A stretch of 64,000 nt of DNA from Hymenobacter sp. YIM 151500-1 (GTDB lineage: Bacteria > Bacteroidota > Bacteroidia > Cytophagales > Hymenobacteraceae). The notes under the pieces are model-generated. The model did not search any database and had not been told where the DNA came from. It worked only from the letters and a program-made list of their open reading frames with translations. The stretch covers positions 124,001-188,000 of the forward strand of contig NZ_CP110139.1 in assembly GCF_025979885.1 (NCBI RefSeq), read 5' to 3'. The position numbers and the translations under genes are program-made. This document shows positions 7,959-16,569 of this stretch, one piece after another; positions within the stretch are counted from its first letter, which is position 1, and every line of letters begins with the position of its first letter.

Positions 7959-9416
7959 TCAAGCAGCAACGTGGCGGAAAGTGTTAATAGCTTTGTTCAG
8001 CGCCAGCAATTCCGCATCCGAAACTTGCCGGGCGGTAAGGACAAAGTGAATACGACGGCTCAGCGCGTCTACCTCGGCCCGCGGCAGGCCCGACTTCTGC
8101 GCCAGCCGTTCTCGGGTGGCTTCGTCGGTAAGGTCGAGGCCGGGCTCGTGGTAGCGAGTGCGTAGGTGCTCCAGAAACAAGTTGATTTTTTTCTCCGCAA
8201 TCAGGGTGTGGTCGGTGCCGTGGTGGTAGAGGCTGGCCACGGTGCGCGTAAACAGCAGGCTCGTGTTGGGCAGGGGCTTGAGCACGGGAATGATGCGCTG
8301 CCGCCGCCGGGCTTCCACCAGCACAAACAGCGCCGCCGCGGCCAGGGTCAGGTAGGTGGCGTAGCGCAGGGCCTCGTGCTCCAGCAGCACCCGCAGCAAC
8401 GACTGCTCACCCCGGCGCCCCTGCTTCTGATACTCGTCCCACCACACGGTGCGGCCCGTGGGCAGGTAGGAGAGGGCGGCGAAGGCAAAGCTGCTGGTGC
8501 GCGGCTGCAACACAAAGTAGTTGGAAAACGCCAGCGGCACCGAGCAGATGTAGAAGTGGCCCCGGCCGTGGGGCACGCGCAGCAGCACGGGCTGCCCCCG
8601 GTCGTCGGCGGCTAGCTGAGTGGCGCGGCTCGACAGGTTGGGACGGGCTTGCAGCCGGCTGCTGGCCGCCAGCAGCGGCAGCCGAAAGCCGCCACCGGCG
8701 GCTTGCCGGGCCAGCGCCGGGTTGCTGAGTTGCAGGCTTACGGAGTCGGTCAGAATAGGCTGTTCGGTCTTTTTCTGCACCTTCATGGGCGGCACGTACA
8801 CGCTCGTGCCGAAGCCAACGGTATCGGCAAAAAAGGAGTCGAAGCTTTCGGCCGCAATCAGCACCTCGTTGCCGCGGGCCACGTGCCGCAGCAGGGAGCG
8901 GCAGTCTTGCCGGCTCAGCTCGAAGCTGGTAGCCACAAATACGTAGGTAGCCGGCGCGAAGCTACTTTCGCGCAGGCCGGCGGCATAGTCCTGGTCGTCC
9001 TCCTCGGCGGTAGCAGTAGTAGCCGAGTCAGCGGCGGCGGTGGAAACGACGGCTTCGCTGGTAGGAACGACGATGCGAAGGGAGTCGGCGGCGGTGGTGT
9101 CAGGGGCGGGAGCTTCCTCGGTGGCTGCCGCTGCCGAATCGGGTAGGACAATAGCCTCCGTCACTTCGGTGGTGGCATCTTCATCCACGCCTTCAATCTG
9201 GCTGTAGATGGGGGCGCGCACGGTTTTTACCTCGGCACGAGGCACGCCCAGCACGGCGGGCAGCTGGTCGTAAAGCACGTAGGCGCCGTACGGAATCTTA
9301 TGGTCGTTGCGCAGGGTGGGCGTCCAGTCCAGGGGCTGGGGGCGGTAGTACTCCACGGCTACGTAAGCCGCAAACAGCAGCCCCAGCCCCAGCATGTACC
9401 AGCGGAAAGTTGTCAT
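7959..9416 (-). CDS. DUF4350 domain membrane protein
   Basis: The 485-residue product starts with a signal-anchor (about residues 5-22), followed by RNDHKIPYGAYVLYDQLP, a signature of DUF4350. A low-complexity Ala/Thr/Glu-rich insert covers about residues 85-145. The central domain (ESFDSFFADTVG region) resembles a glutamine-amidotransferase-like Rossmann fold as in other DUF4350 proteins. A second hydrophobic segment lies near residue 360 and a basic cytoplasmic tail follows. DUF4350 genes often lie between DUF4129 and moxR in Bacteroidota, exactly as here; the function is unknown. It starts 12 bp after the DUF4129 gene, implying co-transcription. Confidence 0.88.
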   Translation of the reverse strand: MTTFRWYMLGLGLLFAAYVAVEYYRPQPLDWTPTLRNDHKIPYGAYVLYDQLPAVLGVPRAEVKTVRAPIYSQIEGVDEDATTEVTEAIVLPDSAAAATEEAPAPDTTAADSLRIVVPTSEAVVSTAAADSATTATAEEDDQDYAAGLRESSFAPATYVFVATSFELSRQDCRSLLRHVARGNEVLIAAESFDSFFADTVGFGTSVYVPPMKVQKKTEQPILTDSVSLQLSNPALARQAAGGGFRLPLLAASSRLQARPNLSSRATQLAADDRGQPVLLRVPHGRGHFYICSVPLAFSNYFVLQPRTSSFAFAALSYLPTGRTVWWDEYQKQGRRGEQSLLRVLLEHEALRYATYLTLAAAALFVLVEARRRQRIIPVLKPLPNTSLLFTRTVASLYHHGTDHTLIAEKKINLFLEHLRTRYHEPGLDLTDEATRERLAQKSGLPRAEVDALSRRIHFVLTARQVSDAELLALNKAINTFRHVAA

Positions 9417-9428
9417 GGCAGTAGGGCG

Positions 9429-10226
9429 CTAGGCGGCGTGGCGGGTAGGAGTGAGGCGGCGCTGGAAGGCTAGGCGGGTGGCGCGCACCCGTTCGTAGTC
9501 GTCGGTGGTCAGGTCTTCCTGCTCCCCGTACCACACGTACTCAAACTGGCGCGTCAGCTCCCGAAAGGCTTCCGGCAGGGGGCCGGCGGGCAGCTCAAAC
9601 AGGTAGTCGTGGTTGGTTTTGTCGGGCTGCCACCGGATAAGGCCGGTGTCGGACAGCTGGCGCAGCACTTGCAGGTAGCCCAGGCGCACGGCCAGGCGGT
9701 AGTTGCGCTCCGTCTCGGCCTGGGCCAGCAGGGCGTCGAGCTGGAGGGCGTGCAGGTCTTCGGTTTCGGTGTCGTAGCTGAGGGCGGCCCGGCGCGGAGC
9801 CCGCCCAAAGGCCCGGGTCAGGTCTACTTGCAGCAGCTTGAGCACGGCAAACACCAGGGCCGCCACCAGGAAGGCGTAGAGGCCATACTTCCACGCAAAC
9901 CGCCCCGACGGCGTGGCCAGCACCTCGGCCACCCAGCGCCAGAAGCGCAGCCACATCAGGTCCCAGGCGCTCAGCTCACTTTTTACCTCCACGTAGCGAA
10001 AGTCGCGCTGCTGGCGCAGCTCGCGCAGGCGCCCGGCATCAGGGCGGCGCAGGCGCAGGGTGGGCGTCTGGTCGGCGGGAACGGGGCGGGTGGCCGCCGC
10101 CGAATCCGGCGCGGCAGCCAGGGCGGCGGGCAGCGTCAGCAGCAAGAGGGCCGCCAGCCAGCCGGCAGCCAGCAGCCGCCTGGGCTTGAGGAGCACTCCA
10201 CTGAAAAAAGAGAAACGTAGCGGCAC
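9429..10226 (-). CDS. DUF4129 domain membrane protein
   Basis: This 265-residue protein has an N-terminal signal or anchor (about residues 18-38), a periplasmic stretch, one transmembrane helix at about 114-132 and a C-terminal cytoplasmic DUF4129 domain with the WQPDKTNHDYL and FEYVWYGE motifs typical of the family. DUF4129 is usually found in MoxR/DUF58 clusters, sometimes fused to transglutaminase. The best start in frame is a GTG at 10226; no ATG precedes the hydrophobic segment, so the exact start is uncertain. It belongs to the minus-strand cluster and is followed 12 bp later by the DUF4350 gene. Confidence 0.85.
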   Translation of the reverse strand: MPLRFSFFSGVLLKPRRLLAAGWLAALLLLTLPAALAAAPDSAAATRPVPADQTPTLRLRRPDAGRLRELRQQRDFRYVEVKSELSAWDLMWLRFWRWVAEVLATPSGRFAWKYGLYAFLVAALVFAVLKLLQVDLTRAFGRAPRRAALSYDTETEDLHALQLDALLAQAETERNYRLAVRLGYLQVLRQLSDTGLIRWQPDKTNHDYLFELPAGPLPEAFRELTRQFEYVWYGEQEDLTTDDYERVRATRLAFQRRLTPTRHAA

Positions 10227-10305
10227 GGTGTATACGGTAAAAAGCGGAATCAGCGGCCCGTGGGCCAGTCAGCACCCACGGAAAGGAACGGGCGCCGGCT
10301 AGAGG

Positions 10306-11223
10306 CTAGTACTCACCCTCGTCGTCGGGCCGCAGGCTGGTATTAGATACAGTGGGGGCCGTGGTGGAGCCCAGGGAGTCAATCATACTGCGCAGGCCCA
10401 GGCCGTCTTTCTTCTCCACCAGGTTGAAGTACTGAAACGCCAGGGCCAGCATAAGCACGGTGTACAGCAGCGTATGACCAATAGCCATCAGAATGCCGCC
10501 GATAATCATGACGAAGTCAGACGACAGAAAGCTCCAGTGAAAGGCCTTGCCGAAAATAGCCAGGTACTGTGGTATCTGGAAGGCAATGCCCATAATGGAG
10601 ATAATCATCGACACTACAAGCACGAGGCCCAGCGTAGCCCACCAGTGGTCTCTCACCAGATTGAGGCTGCGACGAAAGCTGTGGCCCAGCGAGGCGTCTT
10701 CCAGTATCTGCACCACCCACAGTAGGCTTAAGGCCACGGCCAGGTAAATGCCCGGAATAACCAGCAGCATAAAGCCTAAGCCCACCACCAGGCCGCCCAC
10801 CAGGCTGCTTAGCAGGAAGGGCAGCGAGTAGCGGGCTACGTACTGACCCACCTGCCGCGGGGTAATGACTTCGGTAGCTGGCGTTTCGAGGCGCAGGCGC
10901 AGGTAGCCATACACAGTGGTGCCCAGCAGGATGTAGCTGATCAGGGAAGTCAGCAGGCTCAGCAAGTAGGACGAGCTACCCATAAAGTCCAGCGTCCGGG
11001 GCTGCGCTCTGCCCGTGGAAAACCCGTCCATGCCGCCGAACACCTCGTTCTGAAACAAGCCGGTGGCCAGGCCCGTCAGCAGGGCGGCGGGCAGCACGTA
11101 GTAGGCCAGGCACTTGCCCAGGGGCCGCCAGTGCGCCCCGATAAACTCGAACGTCGCCCCGATTTTCTGGCCAAAATCCCGCTCCTGCCGAAAATCAGCT
11201 TCTTGGGTAAACTTCTGCTGCAT
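10306..11223 (-). CDS. Multi-spanning membrane protein of the MoxR cluster
   Basis: I place the start at the ATG at 11223 (MQQKFTQE), because the longer frame overlaps the upstream gene and has an implausible Pro/Arg-rich leader. The 305-residue product has about six hydrophobic segments: residues 35-55, 90-110, 145-175, 185-205, 215-235 and 250-270. The sequence pattern (LRLRLETP, LSLLWVVQILEDASLGHSFRRS) resembles the membrane domain found in glycerophosphodiester phosphodiesterase-like proteins. The start is one base after the stop of the SpoIIM-like gene, which implies translational coupling. The tail is acidic. Function unknown. Confidence 0.8.
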   Translation of the reverse strand: MQQKFTQEADFRQERDFGQKIGATFEFIGAHWRPLGKCLAYYVLPAALLTGLATGLFQNEVFGGMDGFSTGRAQPRTLDFMGSSSYLLSLLTSLISYILLGTTVYGYLRLRLETPATEVITPRQVGQYVARYSLPFLLSSLVGGLVVGLGFMLLVIPGIYLAVALSLLWVVQILEDASLGHSFRRSLNLVRDHWWATLGLVLVVSMIISIMGIAFQIPQYLAIFGKAFHWSFLSSDFVMIIGGILMAIGHTLLYTVLMLALAFQYFNLVEKKDGLGLRSMIDSLGSTTAPTVSNTSLRPDDEGEY

Positions 11224-11224
11224 A

Positions 11225-12199
11225 CTATGTGGTGGTGTGAGTAAGCGGGGGCGAAGCGGGCAGGGCCCGGGCGGCCAGCCGGCGCGGGTACACGATGAAG
11301 TACCAGATGATAAACGCCGCCGACCCACCGATAATGAGCAGGCTCAGCGCCAGCGGCATGTCGGTGTGGCGCGTGACAAAGCCTTCCAGAAAGCCCGCCA
11401 TCACGAAAATAGGTACCAGGCCAATGGCCAGCTTCAGGCCGTCGCGCCCGGCCTGCCGGAAGGCTTCGCTGCGGGAGTAGGTGCCCGGAAACAGCACGCC
11501 GCGGGCCATAACCAGGCCGGCCCCGCCCGCCAGCACAATGGCCGAAATTTCGAGGGTGCCGTGAATCCAGATGGTCAGCACGGAGGGCAGCAGCACGCCT
11601 TTCTGGTAAAAGAAATACTGGAACGACCCCAGCATGACGCCGTTGCGGAACAACGCCCAGATGGTGCCTAGCCCCAGTGTGGCCCCCAGGGCGTAGGTGG
11701 TCAGGGCCACGTAAATGTTGTTGAGCGTAATGGCCAGGAACATAGGCGTTTCGTTCATGCCTTTGTACACGGCCATAGGGTCGCCACGCTCAATGTTTTC
11801 CAGGGTCCGGTTGACGTAGGCGTCGCCCAGCACCACGCGCACGAAGCTCTCATCATAGGCCGCCGACAACGCCCCAATCAAGGCAAACACCAGAAAGCAA
11901 ACCAGCGAAACGGCCAGCGTGCGGTGGTGGCGGGCTACCACCAGGGGCAGCTCGCGGCGCCAGAACTCGGCAAACCGCCCCGTAGATTCCGCCTTGTTTT
12001 TGTAGAGCTGCTGGTGCTGGCGGGCCGTCAGGTCGTTGAGGTAGCGGGTAGTGGGCGAGCCGGGGTAAAAGGTCTGGGCGTAGGCCAGGTCGTCGGTGAG
12101 GGCCACGAAGCGGGCGGCCAGCTCCTCGGGATTGGTGGCCCGCTGCTCGTACTGTTTCCAGCGGGCTTCATTTTGACGGAGAAATACGGCTTCGCGCAT
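11225..12199 (-). CDS. Stage II sporulation protein M-like (DUF95) membrane protein
   Basis: The 324-residue protein has a soluble N-terminal 100 residues (MREAVFLRQNEARWKQYE opening) and then about five membrane segments with NNIYVALTTYALGATLG and the HGTLEISAIVLAGGAGL motif characteristic of SpoIIM/DUF95 proteins. In Bacillus SpoIIM belongs to the complex that degrades peptidoglycan during engulfment; in non-sporulating Bacteroidota the role is unknown. It is the first gene of the minus-strand cluster and diverges from the RDD gene. SpoIIM-like and RDD proteins are regular companions of MoxR/DUF58/DUF4129 clusters, so a shared envelope function is likely. Confidence 0.9.
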   Translation of the reverse strand: MREAVFLRQNEARWKQYEQRATNPEELAARFVALTDDLAYAQTFYPGSPTTRYLNDLTARQHQQLYKNKAESTGRFAEFWRRELPLVVARHHRTLAVSLVCFLVFALIGALSAAYDESFVRVVLGDAYVNRTLENIERGDPMAVYKGMNETPMFLAITLNNIYVALTTYALGATLGLGTIWALFRNGVMLGSFQYFFYQKGVLLPSVLTIWIHGTLEISAIVLAGGAGLVMARGVLFPGTYSRSEAFRQAGRDGLKLAIGLVPIFVMAGFLEGFVTRHTDMPLALSLLIIGGSAAFIIWYFIVYPRRLAARALPASPPLTHTTT

Positions 12200-12366
12200 A
12201 CAGTACCGGGCAGGTAGAAACCCCGCACCCTGGCCATAGAATAGGAGGAGAAGAGGAAACCGAAGTTAGTGGCTAAGCATGTAATTTGCGCAACGTACCG
12301 GCCCGCGAAGATTAGCAATTTTTCGGTGCCGACGCGCTAGTCCACGGTCTTCTTCTCTCGCCTTTT

Positions 12367-13101
12367 ATGAGTTCTATCCGCGTTCAGACCACCCAAAACG
12401 TTACGCTCGAATACCAGGTAGCCAGCGTCGGCGACCGGGTGCTGGCCACCATCGTCGACAATATTGTGATTTGGTCCTGGATTATAGCCTGGGTGATAGT
12501 GTTCTCGGTCCTGGGAATCAACAATGAAAGCGCGTTAGTGGTCGTCGGTATCGTGCTGGTGGCTCTGCCGGCATTGTTTTACCACCTGCTCTGCGAAGTG
12601 TTCATGAACGGGCAAAGCGTCGGCAAAAAAGCCCGCGACATCAAGGTTATCCGGCTGGATGGCACCACGCCCCGCTTCGGCGACTACCTGCTGCGCTGGA
12701 TTCTGCGCATCGTGGATACCGGCATCATGAGCGGCCTGATTGCGCTGGTAGTGGTGCTGGCCAACGGCAAAGGGCAGCGCATCGGCGACATAGCGGCGGG
12801 CACGGCCGTCATAAGCACCCGGCCCCGGCAGGCGGCCGGAGCCCTGGCCCCGGCTGTTACCGAGCCCGGCTACGTGGTGGTGTTTCCCGAAGCCGCCCGC
12901 CTCGCCGACCACGACGTGGCCACCATCCGGCAGCTGCTGCACAAAAGCCTGGCCGGCGAAAACTACCTGGTGCTGCACGAGCTGGCCACCAAAGTCAAGG
13001 AGCTGACCAGCATCCGCACCGACTTGTCGGACGAGGCCTTTTTGCGCACCGTACTGCGCGACCATGCCCACCTGGCCGCCCAGGAAAGTCCCTACGCCTG
13101 A
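12367..13101 (+). CDS. RDD family membrane protein
   Basis: The 244-residue protein opens with IRVQTTQNVTLEYQVASVGDR, the typical RDD entry, where the Arg-Asp pattern (GDRVLATIVDN) precedes the first membrane helix (about residues 32-52). Two more helices follow (about 58-75 and 118-138). The cytoplasmic tail of about 80 residues is soluble and charged. RDD proteins have been linked to transport or to membrane assemblies, but this subgroup has no assigned function. It is divergent from the SpoIIM-like gene across a 167-bp space and is probably functionally tied to the MoxR cluster. Confidence 0.9.
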   Translation: MSSIRVQTTQNVTLEYQVASVGDRVLATIVDNIVIWSWIIAWVIVFSVLGINNESALVVVGIVLVALPALFYHLLCEVFMNGQSVGKKARDIKVIRLDGTTPRFGDYLLRWILRIVDTGIMSGLIALVVVLANGKGQRIGDIAAGTAVISTRPRQAAGALAPAVTEPGYVVVFPEAARLADHDVATIRQLLHKSLAGENYLVLHELATKVKELTSIRTDLSDEAFLRTVLRDHAHLAAQESPYA

Positions 13102-13136
13102 GCGGGTAGGGCTCGGGCAATGCGTGTAATGCCACT

Positions 13137-13337
13137 AGCCTCAGCGGAGCGGCATATCGGTAGGAGTCAGTAGGTACTGTATGCTCAAAGCCTCAGCAGA
13201 GCGACACAATCCTTCAACGATGAGTGTCGCCCCGTTGGGGCTTGGTGATTCTTCTGCTTCACCCTTTGCTATCGATAGGCCGCCCCGCTGGGGCTTGGCT
13301 CTTAATGCAACAAGCCCCAGCCGGTTGGCCAGGGCTT
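13137..13337. repeat. Degenerate dispersed repeat element in a 289-bp gap
   Basis: Two direct copies of an 18-bp motif like AGCCTCAGCGGAGCGGCA (13137-13154 and 13189-13206, 16 of 18 identical) are followed by two copies of CGCCCCGTTGGGGCTTGG (13228-13245 and 13281-13298, 17 of 18), each with a CCCC/GGGG mini-hairpin. A further stem AAGCCCCAGCC/GGCCAGGGCTT (13312-13337) lies just before the DUF4394 stop codon and could serve as a weak terminator for that minus-strand gene. The composition resembles short dispersed repeats I associate with Bacteroidota genomes; that link is from memory. Confidence 0.5.
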
Positions 13338-13390
13338 GCTGCGTTACGAATGCTGCAAGTCCACTCCTGAGGCAACTTGCCCCAGGGCGA

Positions 13391-15409
13391 CTACTGCACC
13401 AGAATGCGCTGCGTGCCGGCCGTCTGGCCGTCCACGGTCAGGCGGAGCAGGTAGACACCGGCGCGGCGCGTGCCGGGCTGCCAGGTGAGCGTGTGCGGGC
13501 CGGCGGCCAGGGTCTCGGTCGACTTCTCTTCCAGGGTGCGGCCCAGGGCATCGGTGAGGGTGAGGGTGGCGCGGCCGGCGCGGGGCAGGCGGAAGCTTAC
13601 CCAGGCGGCATCAGCTACTGGGTTGGGGTAGAGCGTGAAGTCGGCGGCTACCTCCGGGCGGCGGATGCCCGTGGCCACGCCGGCCGGTCCGGCCACGGCC
13701 AGGTCGCGCACCGTAATGCCCAGGCCGATGAGGGCCGGCGACGTGGCCGCGCCGGTGCTCAGGTTGAGGGAATAGAGGCTGGAAGTGGTGGCGCCGCCCG
13801 TAGCGGCTACCAGGTAGGCCGTGTTGGTGCCCGCCGCCGAGCTGAAGATGTCCATATCTACGTTGGCGCCGGGCGTTACCGTAATGCCCGAGGCGCCGAT
13901 GGTGCTCAGCGTGCCGTCGTTGGGCGGGCTTTGGCGCACCAGCACGTTAAGAGCCTCGTCGTAGCCGAACAGCTCAGTGCTGCGCGGAGTGGTGGCGTCG
14001 CCGGCCGGGCCGGGGAAGCTGTTGGTGTAGGCCACCGAGCCAATGGCCGGGGTGGCGCTGGCGTTGACGTCGCCGGTGGCGTAGGTCAGCTCTTTGTCCG
14101 GAGCAGGGGCTGCCGTGCCGTCGTTGGGGTTGAGGCGGAAGTTGGCCCGGTTCACGCCTTCCACCCGAATCCGGTCGGCAGCCGGGTTGAAGTCAAAGGC
14201 CACGCTGCCCGAGCCCAGGGCCAGGGCCAAGCTGTTGCCGGTGGGCGTGGCCACGCCGGTAGCAGGGTTCAGGGTGTAGAGCTGGCCGGTTTGGGTGGCC
14301 GCGTCGTAGCCCAGCCCATACAGCACGTTGTTGAGCGGGCGCACATCAATGCCCACCAACGTTTGGGCAGCAGCCACGCCCGTAATGCCCACCGAGGTGC
14401 GAATAGTACCGGGCTGGGCCGTGTCGAAGGTAAGCAGATTGGTGCTAGGTGAGCCGGCCAAAGCGTAGGCCAGCTGCCCGGTAACGGCCGGCAGCGTGGC
14501 CGGCCGGGTGATGCGCACGGCAATGTCGGTGACGCGCGCGCCGAGCGTGCCGATGGCGCCCACCGCTGACGTAGCGCCGGTGCCCAGGTTCAGGGTGTAC
14601 AGGATGCTGGTGCTGCCCGTCGAGGCCGGGTCGGGGGTGGCTACCGTCAGGTAAGCCACCTCGGTGCGGGTGGTCGGGTTGACGTAGATGTCCAGGTCGG
14701 CGGCTTGGCCGGCCTGGCTCAAGTCCAGACCCAAACCGCCCACCGAGTTCAGCGTGCCGTTGTTGGGCGGAATCTGCGTCACCAGGCGGCTGTTGGCCTC
14801 ATCGAGGTTGTAGAGAATGGTGCTGGTGGCGCCGATGTAGCTGTTGGTGTAGGCCGAAGCGCCCACGCCGGGCGTCTGGGCGGCATTGGCGTCGGTGGCA
14901 GCGTAGGCGAGCTGGGTGTCAGTAGCCACCAAAGCGCCGGTAACGGGGTGCAGGCGTATATTGGCGCGGTTGCCCGCCGTCACCCGAATCCGGTCCACCA
15001 GTGGGTTGAAGTCGAAGCCGATACGGGCCGTGGTGGTGCCCAGGTCCAGGGTCAGGGCCTGCCCCACGGCGGTGGCCGCGGCGGTGGTCAGGTTGATGGT
15101 GTAGAGCTGGGCCTGGGTGCCGGTGGGGTTGTAGCCCAGGGCGTACAGCTCCCCGGTATTGGGCCGGAAGTCAAGCCCAACCAGCGTCTGGCCGGCCGCA
15201 ACGCCCGTCACGGGCAGCGTGGAAGTGAGGGTGCCGGGAGCCGTGGCTTCAAACGAAACCAGCGACGTAACCGGCGCCGCTCCCGTCGGGATGGTGAGGC
15301 CATACACGGTTTGGGCGGCAGCCGGCGCGGCAGCAGTCAGGGCCGCAGCGGCACCCAGCAGCAGACCGGCCCGGCGCAGCACCGAGCAGCGGGTAGAAAA
15401 TGGCAGCAT
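13391..15409 (-). CDS. DUF4394 protein with T9SS sorting domain
   Basis: This 672-residue secreted protein starts with a signal peptide ending near AAPAAAQ (about residue 33). Two tandem DUF4394 domains follow, about residues 34-305 and 315-580. They share repeated phrases such as VAAGQTLVGLDFRP / VAAAQTLVGIDVRP, FDFNPLVDRIRV / FDFNPAADRIRV and PPNNGTL / PPNDGTL. The last 80 residues (DFTLYPNPVADAAWVSF to the C-terminus) form a type A T9SS sorting domain, so the protein should be exported across the outer membrane and attached at the surface. Function beyond that is unknown; the repeats look like propeller-type blades. It appears monocistronic. Confidence 0.92.
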   Translation of the reverse strand: MLPFSTRCSVLRRAGLLLGAAAALTAAAPAAAQTVYGLTIPTGAAPVTSLVSFEATAPGTLTSTLPVTGVAAGQTLVGLDFRPNTGELYALGYNPTGTQAQLYTINLTTAAATAVGQALTLDLGTTTARIGFDFNPLVDRIRVTAGNRANIRLHPVTGALVATDTQLAYAATDANAAQTPGVGASAYTNSYIGATSTILYNLDEANSRLVTQIPPNNGTLNSVGGLGLDLSQAGQAADLDIYVNPTTRTEVAYLTVATPDPASTGSTSILYTLNLGTGATSAVGAIGTLGARVTDIAVRITRPATLPAVTGQLAYALAGSPSTNLLTFDTAQPGTIRTSVGITGVAAAQTLVGIDVRPLNNVLYGLGYDAATQTGQLYTLNPATGVATPTGNSLALALGSGSVAFDFNPAADRIRVEGVNRANFRLNPNDGTAAPAPDKELTYATGDVNASATPAIGSVAYTNSFPGPAGDATTPRSTELFGYDEALNVLVRQSPPNDGTLSTIGASGITVTPGANVDMDIFSSAAGTNTAYLVAATGGATTSSLYSLNLSTGAATSPALIGLGITVRDLAVAGPAGVATGIRRPEVAADFTLYPNPVADAAWVSFRLPRAGRATLTLTDALGRTLEEKSTETLAAGPHTLTWQPGTRRAGVYLLRLTVDGQTAGTQRILVQ

Positions 15410-15598
15410 GAAAAAGAGTAGAAGTAGGTGAATAAAAGAGAAATTAAGTGAGCCACCTCAGGGTGAGCGGAAGCAGATACGAAACCGGTTGGCGTTCGGC
15501 TTGCACCGATACAATAATTCTCTTCATCTTTCTTAGATAGGTTTCAATAAGCTGACTTTCAGCTGTATAAATTTTATCTAACCATCTAAACGAACAAT

Positions 15599-15630
15599 AA
15601 AAAACGGCCTGTCAGCTGCTGACAGGCCGT
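15599..15630 (-). terminator. Terminator after the TonB-C gene
   Basis: A perfect stem ACGGCCTGTCAGC/GCTGACAGGCCGT with a tiny loop is followed on the minus strand by six T. It lies about 110 bases after the stop of the gene ending at 15743 and insulates it from the DUF4394 gene. Confidence 0.85.
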
Positions 15631-15742
15631 GAAGAGGAAAAAAGTACGACGCAGGCCCCAGCTACTCTTTCAGCTGCACCACAGGAAACCTCCTACGGAG
15701 CACTGCGGAGTGATCCACAGGGGGGTAGCTCAGGCTGCCCGC

Positions 15743-16435
15743 TCAAAGCGTACGACCAATAGCTACGACCTCAACTTCCTGCACGTAGCGCGGCCGGTCA
15801 TTCGCCTGGGCCTTGGCGGCCGGCCCGGATCTGGCTTGAATCATTCGCTGATGCTCGGCCTCACTCATTATCCGGAAGTTTACCTTCAGAAAGTGCCGGG
15901 TGGCGGCCGGATGGCCCTGATATACAGCAGGTATCCACGTGTCGGGGAGCAACTGCAGCACGCGCGCTACCTCCTGGTCGCAGGCTTTGCTCAGGCTGCC
16001 CTCGATGGCGTAGTCCGTGGTGTGCCCGTCGGGGCCCACCGTATAACCCACGAGCACCGTTCCCTGCTTGCCGACTTGCAGGGCAGTAACCGGGTAGCGT
16101 ATAGAGCGGGTAATAGTAGCCAGCCGAAACTCAGAGCTACCCAGGATGCGCGGAGCCCGATGGAGGCGCCTGGGCTGCCACTCTTCTCCCACCCGTACCA
16201 GGTAGTGGCTCGTATCGGGCCTCAGAAAGCTGATCCGGCTGGAATCATAATCGAAAGTTAATTCCAACTCCCCGCTCGGGGTATAGAAGTTCCACTTCCC
16301 AACCCGCTTTCCATCAAGCTGGTTGCCCTTCTCCAGCTGCTCCGCGCTAAAAGGGTCGGGTTTACGATTTTTCTGAGCGTGAGCCCCAACGGAGCATAAC
16401 AGGAAGCCAAGTACAACAAAGCCAGCCGGGCGCAT
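15743..16435 (-). CDS. Periplasmic protein with TonB C-terminal domain
   Basis: I start it at the ATG at 16435, because MRPAGFVVLGFLLCSVGAHAQ is a clean signal peptide, whereas the upstream extension is not. An MORN-like stretch (LDGKRVGKWNFYTPSGELEL) follows, then a TonB C-terminal-like domain at about residues 115-205 (RYPVTALQVGKQGTVLVGYTV, DQEVARVLQLLPDTWIPA). The 230-residue protein lacks the long Pro-rich spanning region of a true TonB and has no cytoplasmic anchor, so it is not an energy transducer in the usual sense. Such proteins are frequent in Bacteroidota; role unknown. It is flanked by two terminators and forms its own transcription unit. Confidence 0.82.
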   Translation of the reverse strand: MRPAGFVVLGFLLCSVGAHAQKNRKPDPFSAEQLEKGNQLDGKRVGKWNFYTPSGELELTFDYDSSRISFLRPDTSHYLVRVGEEWQPRRLHRAPRILGSSEFRLATITRSIRYPVTALQVGKQGTVLVGYTVGPDGHTTDYAIEGSLSKACDQEVARVLQLLPDTWIPAVYQGHPAATRHFLKVNFRIMSEAEHQRMIQARSGPAAKAQANDRPRYVQEVEVVAIGRTL

Positions 16436-16513
16436 AAGCGAAAGAGAATGCAGGGTAGTTATGAAGTAGGACCTTTTCAAAGCAGAATAATCATACAATG
16501 CCTGCGCTAAAGT

Positions 16514-16546
16514 AAAAAAGCCTTCCCAAAAACGGGAAGGCTTTTT
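16514..16546 (-). terminator. Terminator after the GNAT-nitrilase gene
   Basis: Stem AAAAAGCCTTCCC/GGGAAGGCTTTTT with a short A-rich loop, 24 bases after the stop at 16570. The A/T flanks would allow function in both directions, and it also lies upstream of the TonB-C gene. Confidence 0.9.
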
Positions 16547-16569
16547 GGCGGTGCTCTGCTGCCCGCGGC

